64,000 nt of DNA, from assembly GCF_030296935.1 (NCBI RefSeq), contig NZ_AP028032.1:682001-746000 (forward strand), written 5' to 3'. Source of the stretch: Coprobacter fastidiosus (GTDB taxonomy: Bacteria > Bacteroidota > Bacteroidia > Bacteroidales > Coprobacteraceae). The notes below the pieces were generated by a model, which was not told the origin of the DNA, made no database searches, and saw only the letters and a list, made by a program, of their open reading frames with translations. Positions 8,250 to 16,841 of this stretch are shown piece after piece (positions within the stretch are counted from its first letter, which is position 1; every line of letters begins with the position of its first letter). The position numbers and the translations under genes are program-made.

Positions 8250-10286
8250 TTAAAAGAATAAACTTACAAACATATCTATCAATTTAATTCCTATAAAAGG
8301 CACGATAATACCTCCAAGTCCGTATATCAACAGATTTCTGCGAAGAAGAGCGGATGCTCCTATTGGCTTATACGTTACACCCTTCAAAGCCAGAGGAATT
8401 AACGCCGGAATAATCAATGCATTGAATATCACTGCCGAGAGGATAGCCGTTTCAGGACTATGCAGATTCATTATATTTAACGCTGCAAGTTGCGGAATGG
8501 CAATCATGAACAGAGCCGGGACAATTGCAAAATATTTTGCCACATCATTCGCAATAGAGAAAGTTGTCAAAGTTCCACGTGTCATCAACAACTGTTTTCC
8601 TATCTCCACGATTTCTATCAATTTTGTAGGGTCGTTGTCCAAATCTACCATATTACCGGCTTCTTTAGCAGCTTGTGTCCCACTATTCATAGCAACACCG
8701 ACATTAGCCTGTGCCAGAGCAGGAGCGTCATTTGTTCCGTCTCCCATCATTGCAACCAACTTGCCGCTGTTTTGCTCTTTCTTGATATATTCCATCTTAT
8801 CTTCCGGTTTAGCTTCTGCAATATAATCATCAACTCCGGCTTTTGCTGCAATATATTTAGCTGTAAGAGGATTATCCCCGGTCACCATAACGGTCTTCAC
8901 TCCCATTTTACGCAGACGTTCAAAACGTTCTTGTATTCCCGGCTTAATAATATCTTGCAACTCAATAACTCCTACTACTTTGCGATCTACACTGACAACC
9001 AAAGGAGTTCCCCCGTTACTTGAAATCACATTGACCAATTCTTCGGCATCTTTCGGGAATGTATATCCGGCTTGAGTAGTAATCGTACGGATTGCATCAA
9101 AAGAACCCTTTCTGATCTGCATACCGTCTTTCATATCTACTCCTGAACACTTTGTTTCGGCAGTAAACCGGATCATCCGTTCTACCATCATACCTTGTCT
9201 TGAAGCATTTACATCAAGCCCTTTACCTAACTCAACGATAGATTTGCCTTCCGGTGTTTCATCAGAAAGTGAAGAGAGCACACACCATGAAACAAATGTT
9301 TTAAAATCTACCGAAGCATCTGTACAATACATTTTCGTCGCTTTCCGGTTACCGATCGTTATCGTACCCGTTTTATCCAAAAGTAATGTGTCTATATCAC
9401 CGGCAGTCTCAACAGCTTTACCTGATTTCGTAATCACATTAGCCCGCAAAGCACGATCCATACCGGCTATACCAATTGCAGAAAGCAATCCTCCGATCGT
9501 CGTAGGGATAAGACAGACAAACAGTGCGATAAGTGATCCGACTGCAATTGTAGCACCGCTATAATCTGCAAACGGTTTTAAGGTTACACAAACAATCACA
9601 AAAACAAGAGTAAATCCTGCCAACAATATAGTCAAAGCTATTTCATTCGGTGTTTTTTTACGAGAAGCCCCCTCAACAAGGGCAATCATCTTATCCAAAA
9701 AACTTTCACCGGGACGACTCGTCACCAAAACTTTTATAACATCGGAAAGGACCTTAGTACCGCCTGTTACAGAACTCTTATCTCCTCCGGCTTCACGAAT
9801 GACTGGGGCACTTTCTCCAGTTATTGCACTCTCATCGATAGAAGCCAAACCTTCGATAATTTCCCCGTCTGCCGGAATAACATCTCCGGCTTCGCACAAA
9901 AAGATATCTCCTTTTTTCAATTCAGAACTCGGTACGACTTTAATTTTATCTCCAGACAACCTCTTTGCCGGAGTTTCCTCTCTTGTCTTTCTCAAACTAT
10001 CGGCTTGAGCTTTCCCTCTTGCTTCGGCTATCGCTTCTGCAAAATTGGCAAACAGTAAAGTCACAAACAAGATTATAAATAAAGTCATGTTATACCCAAA
10101 TGAACCCTGAGTAGGATCAACTAACGAATAGAACGTTATAGGCAACATTAATAGCGTAACGACTTCGACAGTGAACATGATCGGATTTTTAATCATCATG
10201 CGCGGATCGAGTTTTACGAACGATTGTTTTATACTTGCTAAAACCTGCTCTTTCTGAAAGAGCGAAGTTGAAATATTCTTTTTCAT
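8250..10286 (-). CDS. kdpB: Potassium-transporting P-type ATPase subunit B
   Basis: 678 aa. Catalytic subunit of KdpFABC: TGES actuator motif (AITGESAPV), phosphorylated aspartate in [14 protein letters not shown] (Asp near 304), nucleotide-binding segment with KGSFDAI, and hinge [13 protein letters not shown], which are complete and in order. Seven membrane segments expected. Hydrolyses ATP to drive potassium import through KdpA. Tightly packed with kdpA (13 bp) and kdpC (6 bp). Confidence 0.98.
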   Translation of the reverse strand: MKKNISTSLFQKEQVLASIKQSFVKLDPRMMIKNPIMFTVEVVTLLMLPITFYSLVDPTQGSFGYNMTLFIILFVTLLFANFAEAIAEARGKAQADSLRKTREETPAKRLSGDKIKVVPSSELKKGDIFLCEAGDVIPADGEIIEGLASIDESAITGESAPVIREAGGDKSSVTGGTKVLSDVIKVLVTSRPGESFLDKMIALVEGASRKKTPNEIALTILLAGFTLVFVIVCVTLKPFADYSGATIAVGSLIALFVCLIPTTIGGLLSAIGIAGMDRALRANVITKSGKAVETAGDIDTLLLDKTGTITIGNRKATKMYCTDASVDFKTFVSWCVLSSLSDETPEGKSIVELGKGLDVNASRQGMMVERMIRFTAETKCSGVDMKDGMQIRKGSFDAIRTITTQAGYTFPKDAEELVNVISSNGGTPLVVSVDRKVVGVIELQDIIKPGIQERFERLRKMGVKTVMVTGDNPLTAKYIAAKAGVDDYIAEAKPEDKMEYIKKEQNSGKLVAMMGDGTNDAPALAQANVGVAMNSGTQAAKEAGNMVDLDNDPTKLIEIVEIGKQLLMTRGTLTTFSIANDVAKYFAIVPALFMIAIPQLAALNIMNLHSPETAILSAVIFNALIIPALIPLALKGVTYKPIGASALLRRNLLIYGLGGIIVPFIGIKLIDMFVSLFF

Positions 10287-10299
10287 CTCAGACTCTTAA

Positions 10300-12012
10300 T
10301 TAAATATATAAACTTAAATGTTCGGCAATAGTACTTAATGCGTGAACCGGGAAGAAAGACAGTGCTGCAACGATAAAGATAACGGCAAATGTCATAGCGC
10401 CGAATGTTGCAGTATCGGTTTTTAACGTTCCGGCACTTTCCGGAATATATTTCTTTTCAGCAAGCAATCCGGCAATTGCAACCTGTCCGACTATCGGAAT
10501 AAAACGAGAAAGAATCAATACGATACCACAGGTATAGTTCCAGAACATCGTGTTATCTCCTAATCCTTCGAATCCTGAACCGTTATTGGCTGCACAAGAA
10601 GTATATTCATACAACATTTCACTCAACCCATGGAAAGACGGGTTATTCAACCAACCTCCTTCCGATTCTACAAAAGCCGGATTATGAACATATAAATAAG
10701 ATGCTAAAGCTGTTCCTACCAGAATAACGAACGGATGAAGTAAAGCCACGATCGTTGCGATTTTCATTTCTTTGGCTTCGACTTTCTTTCCTAAAAATTC
10801 AGGAGTACGCCCTACCATAAGACCACTGATGAAGACTGCAATGATAATAAATACATAATAGTTCATAAAACCGACGCCGACTCCACCGAACCAAGTGTTG
10901 ATCTGCATATTCAACATCTCGATCAATCCGCTCAACGGCATCGTACTGTCATGCATACCGTTTACCGAACCATTCGATGTTACAGTTGTGGTAACGCTCC
11001 AGAATGCTGTTCCGGCAGCACCCAAACGAACTTCCTTACCTTCCATAGCACCATTTTCCTGGGCTATTCCCATGTTATCGATTGCAGGATTCCCATTCAT
11101 TTCGTAATAGGTATTAATACCTACCCCGACAATATAAGCAAAGAACATTACGGCAAAAATACTTGCTCCGAACTTTTTCCGTTTCAGATAAAATCCTAAA
11201 GCCCATATCATAGCCATCGGAATAATCAATATCGAACAACATTCGAAAATATTGGTCAAGAATGTCGGATTTTCCAACGGATGAGAGGAATTCACTCCGA
11301 AATATCCACCTCCATTAGTACCCAATTGCTTAATAGGAACAATTGCTGCGGCAGGTCCTTGCGAAACCATTTGTGTTCCGCCTTCTAATGTATTTACCTC
11401 CATTTTTCCGTCAAATCCCATCGGTGTTCCTTCAAGAATCAAAACAAAACCGACAAGTAAGGAAAGAGGTAATAAAATACGTGTACAACTACGTACCAAG
11501 AAATACCAGAAGTTCCCGATTGTTTTTGTCGTTTTTGCTGCCATCGCTTTCATTATTCCTGCCATTGCCGCCATACCGGTTGCCGCAGTTATAAATTGGA
11601 AAAGCATAATGACAAACAATTGTGTGAAATAAGTCAAACCGCTCTCTCCGCTATAATGCTGAAGATTACAATTTACCATGAAACTGATACATGTATTGAA
11701 TGCCTGATCAGCCGTCTGGTTAGCATTCCCGTCCGGATTTAACGGCAGCCACTGCTGGGTACACAACAATATCATTCCCCAGAAAAACCAAACTAAATTT
11801 AAAACCAATAATGCTTTCAGGAATTGTTTCCAGTTCATTTCTTCTTTCGGATCAACCCCTACCAGCTTATAAATAAAATTTTCTACAGGAGTAAAGAAAT
11901 CCCAACGACTTTTTTCTCCTTTATATACTTTTGCAATATGTTTCCCCAGCGGATAACTAAATACCAGCAAAATCACAATTTGCAAAACAGATCCTAATAT
12001 TTCCGTATTCAT
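10300..12012 (-). CDS. kdpA: Potassium-transporting ATPase subunit A (channel-like subunit)
   Basis: 570 aa, close to family size (about 557). Ten or so membrane segments with the four selectivity-loop regions, including CNLQHYSGE, GTNGGGYFGVNSSHP, and CAANNGSGFEGL. It binds and conducts potassium in the KdpFABC complex. Starts 21 bp after the kdpF stop codon. Confidence 0.98.
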   Translation of the reverse strand: MNTEILGSVLQIVILLVFSYPLGKHIAKVYKGEKSRWDFFTPVENFIYKLVGVDPKEEMNWKQFLKALLVLNLVWFFWGMILLCTQQWLPLNPDGNANQTADQAFNTCISFMVNCNLQHYSGESGLTYFTQLFVIMLFQFITAATGMAAMAGIMKAMAAKTTKTIGNFWYFLVRSCTRILLPLSLLVGFVLILEGTPMGFDGKMEVNTLEGGTQMVSQGPAAAIVPIKQLGTNGGGYFGVNSSHPLENPTFLTNIFECCSILIIPMAMIWALGFYLKRKKFGASIFAVMFFAYIVGVGINTYYEMNGNPAIDNMGIAQENGAMEGKEVRLGAAGTAFWSVTTTVTSNGSVNGMHDSTMPLSGLIEMLNMQINTWFGGVGVGFMNYYVFIIIAVFISGLMVGRTPEFLGKKVEAKEMKIATIVALLHPFVILVGTALASYLYVHNPAFVESEGGWLNNPSFHGLSEMLYEYTSCAANNGSGFEGLGDNTMFWNYTCGIVLILSRFIPIVGQVAIAGLLAEKKYIPESAGTLKTDTATFGAMTFAVIFIVAALSFFPVHALSTIAEHLSLYI

Positions 12013-12033
12013 TTCTATTAACTGTTACGAATT

Positions 12034-12114
12034 TTAAAACTTTTCGGGATTGACAAGCACATACATCAAATACCCAAACAAAACCAAACTAATAATAAAT
12101 AAAATTGTGTACAT
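12034..12114 (-). CDS. kdpF: Potassium-transporting ATPase subunit F
   Basis: A 26-codon gene reading MYTILFIISLVLFGYLMYVL then VNPEKF and TAA. One hydrophobic helix followed by the (V/L)xPE(R/K)F tail that marks KdpF, which stabilises the KdpABC complex. Its place directly before kdpA, in the same direction, confirms it. Too short for routine gene calling. Confidence 0.93.
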   Translation of the reverse strand: MYTILFIISLVLFGYLMYVLVNPEKF

Positions 12115-12130
12115 AAAAACTCCTTTCTTT

Positions 12131-12226
12131 TCAGATTTTCTCAAACCAATCTATACACTTTAAAAAGAGCCAAAAACATGCAGCTCCACTTAAACACATA
12201 ATAATAAATGATAGCACTTCATTCAT
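12131..12226 (-). CDS. 31-aa membrane mini-protein ahead of kdpF
   Basis: An ATG-initiated frame of 31 codons starting MNEVLSFIIMCLSGAACFWL and ending WFEKI. One hydrophobic helix with a short charged tail. It is 16 bp before kdpF, in another frame, and is the first frame after the predicted sigma54 start site. Short one-helix ORFs with a similar C-terminal C(D/I)xx(L/F) pattern are often seen before kdpF in other bacteria (from memory, not checked). No function known. Confidence 0.6.
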   Translation of the reverse strand: MNEVLSFIIMCLSGAACFWLFLKCIDWFEKI

Positions 12227-12262
12227 ATTGTCATTCTTTTTAATTAAACATGCCAGCTTTAT

Positions 12263-12279
12263 AGCGAATGATGTGCCAA
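12263..12279 (-). promoter_or_regulatory. Sigma54 (-24/-12) promoter of the kdp operon
   Basis: Minus strand reads TTGGCACATCATTCGCT. The GG and GC dinucleotides are exactly 12 bases apart, and the site differs from consensus TTGGCAC-N5-TTGCT by one base in the -12 element. Predicted start near 12252, about 25 nt before the mini-protein ATG. It fits the sigma54-type activator encoded next door. Confidence 0.75.
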
Positions 12280-12341
12280 AATGGGAAGCAAAATACTACT
12301 ATACTAAAAATGAACACTTTATATAATTAGGCTATTATAAT

Positions 12342-12387
12342 AAACGGGGTGCAGCCTTTTCAAAATGAAAAGGCTGCACCCCGTTTT
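12342..12387 (-). terminator. Terminator of the sigma54 regulator gene
   Basis: A 20-bp GC-rich stem (AAACGGGGTGCAGCCTTTT with its complement) around a short loop, just after the stop codon of the NtrC-type gene at 12406. It separates that gene from the kdp promoter. Confidence 0.85.
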
Positions 12388-12405
12388 GAAAAATATAATT
12401 TCACT

Positions 12406-13752
12406 CTATAACCCGTACTCTTCTATCTTGCGATAAAGGGTAGTCAACCCGATTTTAAGTAATCGAGCCGCTTCGGTTTTATTTCCTTTAGTATATTCGA
12501 GAACACGAATAATATGTAGCTTTTCTATTGACGCCAACTCAAAATCAGAACATGAACTACTTCCGATACTCTTGTTTTCACTTATCTGTTGAATATCAAT
12601 AGGAAGGTCTGTCGATGTCAGAATCTCCCCATTACAAACAATCATACTACGTTCTATTACATTCCTTAATTCCCGTACATTTCCATTCCATGTGTACCGA
12701 CACAACACCTCATAAAAAGAAGAGTCGATCTTCGGAATCGACATACGTAGTTTCTCAGCGAATGATCGTATAAAACTATCTGCCAATAAAGGAATATCTT
12801 CGGGATGTTCTCTTAATGCAGGTAACTGTATCCGAAAAACCGACAGCCTGTAAAAGAGATCTTCCCTAAAACTTCCGTTTTCGATTTCTTGTACCAAATC
12901 CCTGTTGGTTGCAGCGATGACCCGGACGTTTACTTTCGTCGGCTTCGTTTCCCCAATCTTTATATATTCTCCTGATTCTAAAATACGAAGTAATTTTGCC
13001 TGAAGATCATATGCCATCTCTCCGATCTCATCTAAAAAGATAGTACCATTATCAGCCTCTTCAAATAAACCTTTTTTATCCTTTAATGCCCCGGTAAAAG
13101 CTCCAGCTTTATACCCGAACATTTCACTTTCCAATAATTCTTTACTAAAAGCGGAACAATTGACTGCAACAAAAGACTTCTTATTTCTCAAGCTATTTTT
13201 ATGTATTGCTTGAGCAAACACTTCTTTTCCCGTTCCGGTCTCTCCGGTCAACAATACCGGAACATCGGTCATACTTACTCTCTTGGCCAAAGATACCGCA
13301 TCTGAAAGCAAACGGGAACTTCCGATAATAGAGTCAAACGAATATTGTCTCTCATCCATTCGGTCTTCTTTATTTACCGACTTATTTTTAGCGGCTTTTT
13401 CCGAAGCTTGACTCAATAAAGGTATAATCCGGTTATTATCATCCCCTTTGGTTATATAATCGAATGCACCGTTTTTAATCGCCTGTACACCATCAGAAAT
13501 ATTACCATGTGCCGTCAACAATATCACCTCCGACATAGGAAACTCTTTTTTCAGACGGACAACAAAGTCTACGCCATTCCCATCAGGAAGAAAAACATCA
13601 CACAACACGACGTCCGGGACAGCTCTTTTCATTTCGGATAAAGCTGTTTTGCAGTCGGCAGCCTGATAAATTTCATAACCTTCTAATTCGAGCATTCTTG
13701 CCAATAGCTTCCGTATCTGGTCTTCATCATCGACAATCAATATCTTACCCAT
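12406..13752 (-). CDS. NtrC-family sigma54 response regulator
   Basis: 448 aa. Receiver domain 1-120 with phosphoacceptor Asp52 (VVLCDVFLPDG). AAA+ domain about 140-375 with Walker A GETGTGKE, sigma54-contact loop GAFTGA, and Walker B TIFLDEIGE. Fis-type HTH at the C-terminus (GNKTEAARLLKIGLTTLYRK). It activates sigma54 promoters after phosphorylation. Its position just upstream of a -24/-12 promoter and the kdp genes makes kdp control the likeliest job, in place of the OmpR-type KdpE of enteric bacteria. Its own transcript ends before kdp. Confidence 0.92.
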   Translation of the reverse strand: MGKILIVDDEDQIRKLLARMLELEGYEIYQAADCKTALSEMKRAVPDVVLCDVFLPDGNGVDFVVRLKKEFPMSEVILLTAHGNISDGVQAIKNGAFDYITKGDDNNRIIPLLSQASEKAAKNKSVNKEDRMDERQYSFDSIIGSSRLLSDAVSLAKRVSMTDVPVLLTGETGTGKEVFAQAIHKNSLRNKKSFVAVNCSAFSKELLESEMFGYKAGAFTGALKDKKGLFEEADNGTIFLDEIGEMAYDLQAKLLRILESGEYIKIGETKPTKVNVRVIAATNRDLVQEIENGSFREDLFYRLSVFRIQLPALREHPEDIPLLADSFIRSFAEKLRMSIPKIDSSFYEVLCRYTWNGNVRELRNVIERSMIVCNGEILTSTDLPIDIQQISENKSIGSSSCSDFELASIEKLHIIRVLEYTKGNKTEAARLLKIGLTTLYRKIEEYGL

Positions 13753-13773
13753 CTTTTTTATAAAATTATCTTA

Positions 13774-13933
13774 TAGCCTATTTAAGTTTTACGATAAAGC
13801 AAATTTTATCAAGTCTTTTCTCTGCTTGTTCTCTCGTTTTCATTCGTCAGATAGCCATCACTTCATGTAAAAATAAAAAAACATCCTCGAAAGAGACCCT
13901 CAAATCTGACCCGAGCAAAATTTAGACAAGCTC
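13774..13933. repeat. Palindromic mobile-repeat copy (160 bp)
   Basis: Left end TAGCCTATTTAAGTTTT and right end AAAATTTAGACAAGCTC are degraded inverted repeats flanked on both sides by TTA (13771-13773 and 13934-13936). The interior shares long stretches with the copy at 24336, such as GTTTTCATTCGTCAGAT and TCTGACCCGAGCAAAATTTA. It fills most of the space between the regulator gene and rpsP. Confidence 0.7.
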
Positions 13934-14023
13934 TTATCGGCAAATATATATTTTATTTATCTTACTCCCAAATAATCACTTTTATTAGAAAAACCCGACA
14001 ATTCTTCCTGTTTAAACAAGCCA

Positions 14024-14052
14024 CAAAAAAAACGCTCCGTTTTCGGAGCGTT
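14024..14052 (-). terminator. rpsP terminator
   Basis: Stem AACGCTCCG/CGGAGCGTT with loop TTTT. On the minus strand it follows the rpsP stop codon and is followed by a run of eight T residues. Confidence 0.9.
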
Positions 14053-14073
14053 TTTCTGTATATGCTGTAAATA

Positions 14074-14634
14074 TTATTCAGCACTTTCTGCAGGAGCAGC
14101 TTCAGCAGCAGGAGTCTCTTCGACCGGAGCTTCTTCTGTCGCAGCCGCAGCAGCCTCTGCCTCAGCAGCAGCCTTTTCAGCTTTTTTCTTAGCGACAACC
14201 TCAGCAATAGCCTTATTAACTTCTTTTTCTGCTTCAAGGCGTTTCTTTGCATCAGCCTGTTTAGCATCGGCAAGCTTAGCCTTTATAGCTTCAACAGCAT
14301 TTTGTTTGTTTTTCAACCAGGCTTGGAAACGGGTTTCAGCTTCTTCTAAAGAGAATGCACCTTTTTTGACACCGCCTAACAAGTGTTTTTTCATCAACAC
14401 GCCTTGTGCAGACAAGATATTACGAGTTGTATCGGTGGGTTGAGCACCGGTTTGAAGCCAATACAAAGCTCTTTCGAAATCCAAATTTATTGTAGCAGGA
14501 TTAGTGTTCGGATTATAAGAACCTATCCTTTCAATAAACTTACCATCACGTGGTGCCCTGCTATCGGCGATTACAATGTGATAGAACGGATAACCTTTAC
14601 GACCGTGTCTCTGTAATCTAATTTTAGTTGCCAT
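14074..14634 (-). CDS. rpsP: 30S ribosomal protein S16 with long acidic/alanine tail
   Basis: 186 aa. The first about 80 residues are a standard S16 ([56 protein letters not shown]). Residues about 80-186 are an extension rich in Lys then Ala/Glu ([18 protein letters not shown]), about twice the length of the E. coli protein and typical of Bacteroidetes S16. Start fixed by the S16 N-terminus. Single-gene unit with its own promoter and terminator. Confidence 0.97.
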   Translation of the reverse strand: MATKIRLQRHGRKGYPFYHIVIADSRAPRDGKFIERIGSYNPNTNPATINLDFERALYWLQTGAQPTDTTRNILSAQGVLMKKHLLGGVKKGAFSLEEAETRFQAWLKNKQNAVEAIKAKLADAKQADAKKRLEAEKEVNKAIAEVVAKKKAEKAAAEAEAAAAATEEAPVEETPAAEAAPAESAE

Positions 14635-14673
14635 TTGAAATTTTTTAAATTGTTATTACTTGCATTAGCGGCG

Positions 14674-14704
14674 CAAAGGTACGTTAAATGTTTCAATATA
14701 CAAA
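14674..14704 (-). promoter_or_regulatory. rpsP promoter (Bacteroidetes type)
   Basis: Minus strand carries TTTG (14704-14701), 19 bases, then TACCTTTG (14681-14674), an exact match to the -33/-7 pattern of Bacteroidetes primary sigma promoters. The start should lie near 14667, about 30 nt before rpsP. Confidence 0.82.
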
Positions 14705-14778
14705 ATATTTACTTTAAGAAACTTCCTTAATCCATAAAATTTACCTATTCTGAAAACAAATATACCTTTATTATATAA

Positions 14779-14808
14779 GAGTCGGTCGTACAAATGTACG
14801 ACCGACTC
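14779..14808. repeat. Perfect 13-bp hairpin flanked by TAA
   Basis: GAGTCGGTCGTAC-AAAT-GTACGACCGACTC. TAA lies on both sides (14776-14778 reads TAA; 14809-14811 reads TAA), and the GAG...CTC ends recall the palindromic repeat family, although the interior does not match. No T-run, so not a clear terminator. Confidence 0.6.
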
Positions 14809-14972
14809 TAAGCCTTCCAAATTTTTATTAGACTTTCTAAAAAACTTATGATCAATTTTACTCAGAAAGGCTCTAAAATCCCAAACAAAATTTAAAGTTC
14901 ATCATCATACAGGAATACAAAAATGACATAAAATTGCAATGAAATTGTAGTAAAAAAGATAAAAATATATGC

Positions 14973-14980
14973 TATCTTTG
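14973..14980 (+). promoter_or_regulatory. Possible -7 box for the exported-protein gene
   Basis: TATCTTTG matches TAnnTTTG exactly. No TTTG stands at 19 bases upstream, though TTG occurs at 14945. A start near 14987 would give a leader of about 300 nt. Confidence 0.4.
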
Positions 14981-14995
14981 TAAAATAAATGAACA

Positions 14996-15044
14996 GACTA
15001 CGGGAAATAGTCTCTTGTCCAAATAAACCTTCGTTTAATTGGAC
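14996..15044 (+). promoter_or_regulatory. Structured start of a long 5' leader
   Basis: Two consecutive hairpins directly after the predicted start: GACTA-cgggaaa-TAGTC (14996-15012) and GTCCAAATAAA-ccttcg-TTTAATTGGAC (15017-15044, 10 of 11 pairs). They may stabilise the mRNA or regulate it; no known riboswitch core recognised. Confidence 0.4.
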
Positions 15045-15284
15045 AGTCTAAATAAAAGTTGTATATGGTAAATACAGAACTTTATCTTATTCATGCATAG
15101 ATAATTGTTCTGAACAATTGAAGAATGTGTTTTAGATTTTAAAGGGATGATAAAAACGAACGATTGTTTGGATAGGATGAAAAAAATCAAAATACCTGTT
15201 CCTTTTGTTTCTCTTCCCCTTTTTTATTTAAACCCAAATTAAAATTTAAAAGTATTTTTATTTACTAACCAAAATAAAACGATT

Positions 15285-16841
15285 ATGAAAAAAACTACTT
15301 TTTTTAAATCTCTATTAGTAACAGCACTCACTCTCTTCGGAAGTAAATCTTTCGCAGACAATTATGTGCAAATTACTTCAATGGATGAACTTACCACTGG
15401 ATCTTATGTTGTTGTCGGTGGGACATCTTCTAATGCTATGTCTACTACCCAGTCAACAACAAAAAACCCTTATATGGAAATCGAAGCTGTAAGTATAGAG
15501 GGAGATAAAATTACCAACCCTGATGCATCTGTTATTTGGACAATCACAAAAGATAATGACGGGACTTTCTCTCTTTCAGCAAACGGACAATACATCAGTT
15601 CTAATGGTTCAGAGAATTCAGCCAAATTAATTGACGCTATCGCCAATACAGCAAAATACAACGTTACTATTAATGGAGGAAAATTTAAATTCAACAACAT
15701 TGAACCTAACGAAAGATTTTTGCAATATAATGCTTCGGCCAAAAGATTTGCATGTTATAAAAGTACTTCTAATCAACAAGACCTGCAATTGTTTAAATTA
15801 GAAGTGATAGAAGAAAATACTACTGCTGTACCAAGCATCACTCCTCTTAGCGGTACATATTACACCGAACAAGAAGTTTCTATGACATGTGAAACTGCCG
15901 ATGCAAAAATCTATTATACGACAAACGGTGATGTACCGACTGCAGAATCAACTCCTTACACTACACCGTTCAAAGTTTCTACTACTACGACCATCAAAGC
16001 AATCGCGATAGCCGACGGTTTAAAAGCAAGTAGTGTAAAAGAAGTGGTTTTAACTTTCCCAATCGCTACTGAAGTAGCTAACATCGCAGAATTCATGTCC
16101 ACAGCAACTGAAGGGGACGCTGTTTACAAAATTACCGGTCCTGTAACTGTAGTTTATCAAAACGGCATAAACCTTTATATACAAGATGAAAGTGGCAGTT
16201 TATTAGTTTATGGAGACGCTGTCGGTGAATATAAAGAAGGCGATGTAATAACCGGATTAATCGGAGAATATGGAGTTTATCAAGATATAACTCAAATGCT
16301 CCCTCTATATGCACCTGATGCTGTAAGCGGAACACCGGCTGAACCTGTAACAATGAACATTTCAGAAATTACAACCGCTGACGTATATAAATATATTAAA
16401 TTGTCAGAAGCTGTATTTAAGGAAGATGCAACATTCGAAACCGGCAAAACTACTAATGGAGTAGTAGTAAGCGGTGATAAAGAAATGACTATCCGTAACA
16501 GTTTCAGAGTTATTGACGGAACTTTCGAAGCATCGAAGAAATGGGATATTATCGGATTCGTATCGGTTTACCAAGGAACACCTCAAATATATCCGATAAG
16601 TATCACAGAATCTACACTTGACGGAGTAAAAGCCGCTACAACAGATGACAATATAACTATTTACAGCTCGAATGGTAAAATTTATGTCAATGCCATTGGC
16701 GGTGAAAAAATCGAACTATTCAACATTACCGGTCAAAAGGTTGCCGAAAAAGTCGCTGTTTCCGGAATAAATGTTCTTGATGCAGTTTATGATATCACGC
16801 TTGTAAAAGTAGGTTCTAAAGTAGTTAAAGTTGTCAAATAA
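15285..16841 (+). CDS. Exported multidomain surface/secreted protein
   Basis: 518 aa. Signal peptide 1-24 (ends SKSFA). Residues about 30-170 form an unnamed beta-rich domain. Residues about 185-260 match the chitobiase-type C-terminal domain (YYTEQEVSMTCETADAKIYY, TTIKAIAIADGLKASS). Residues about 265-430 resemble an OB-fold found in exported Bacteroidetes proteins (YKITGPVTVVYQNGINLYIQ). The C-terminal 75 residues (ITIYSSNGKIYVNA... VELFNITGQKVAEK...) resemble a type IX secretion sorting domain, but the terminal lysine-rich end is atypical. Role unknown; the domains suggest carbohydrate contact or a cell-surface scaffold. TAATG overlap with the next gene. Confidence 0.72.
   Translation: MKKTTFFKSLLVTALTLFGSKSFADNYVQITSMDELTTGSYVVVGGTSSNAMSTTQSTTKNPYMEIEAVSIEGDKITNPDASVIWTITKDNDGTFSLSANGQYISSNGSENSAKLIDAIANTAKYNVTINGGKFKFNNIEPNERFLQYNASAKRFACYKSTSNQQDLQLFKLEVIEENTTAVPSITPLSGTYYTEQEVSMTCETADAKIYYTTNGDVPTAESTPYTTPFKVSTTTTIKAIAIADGLKASSVKEVVLTFPIATEVANIAEFMSTATEGDAVYKITGPVTVVYQNGINLYIQDESGSLLVYGDAVGEYKEGDVITGLIGEYGVYQDITQMLPLYAPDAVSGTPAEPVTMNISEITTADVYKYIKLSEAVFKEDATFETGKTTNGVVVSGDKEMTIRNSFRVIDGTFEASKKWDIIGFVSVYQGTPQIYPISITESTLDGVKAATTDDNITIYSSNGKIYVNAIGGEKIELFNITGQKVAEKVAVSGINVLDAVYDITLVKVGSKVVKVVK

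Larger units (their letters stand above)
14635..15284. other. Spacer with two divergent promoters, a hairpin and a long leader
   Basis: 650 bases without a gene. From left: the rpsP promoter (14674-14704), a perfect hairpin (14779-14808), a decayed-looking segment at 14830-14875 with ends that resemble the repeat family (TTA|GACTTTCT...AGAAAGGCTC|TAA), a plus-strand -7 box (14973), and a leader of about 300 nt with small hairpins before the exported protein at 15285. Confidence 0.55.

Noticed and set aside
13962-14273. 103-codon Lys/Leu/Arg-rich frame over rpsP
   Set aside because: Shadow frame of the Ala/Glu-rich S16 tail.
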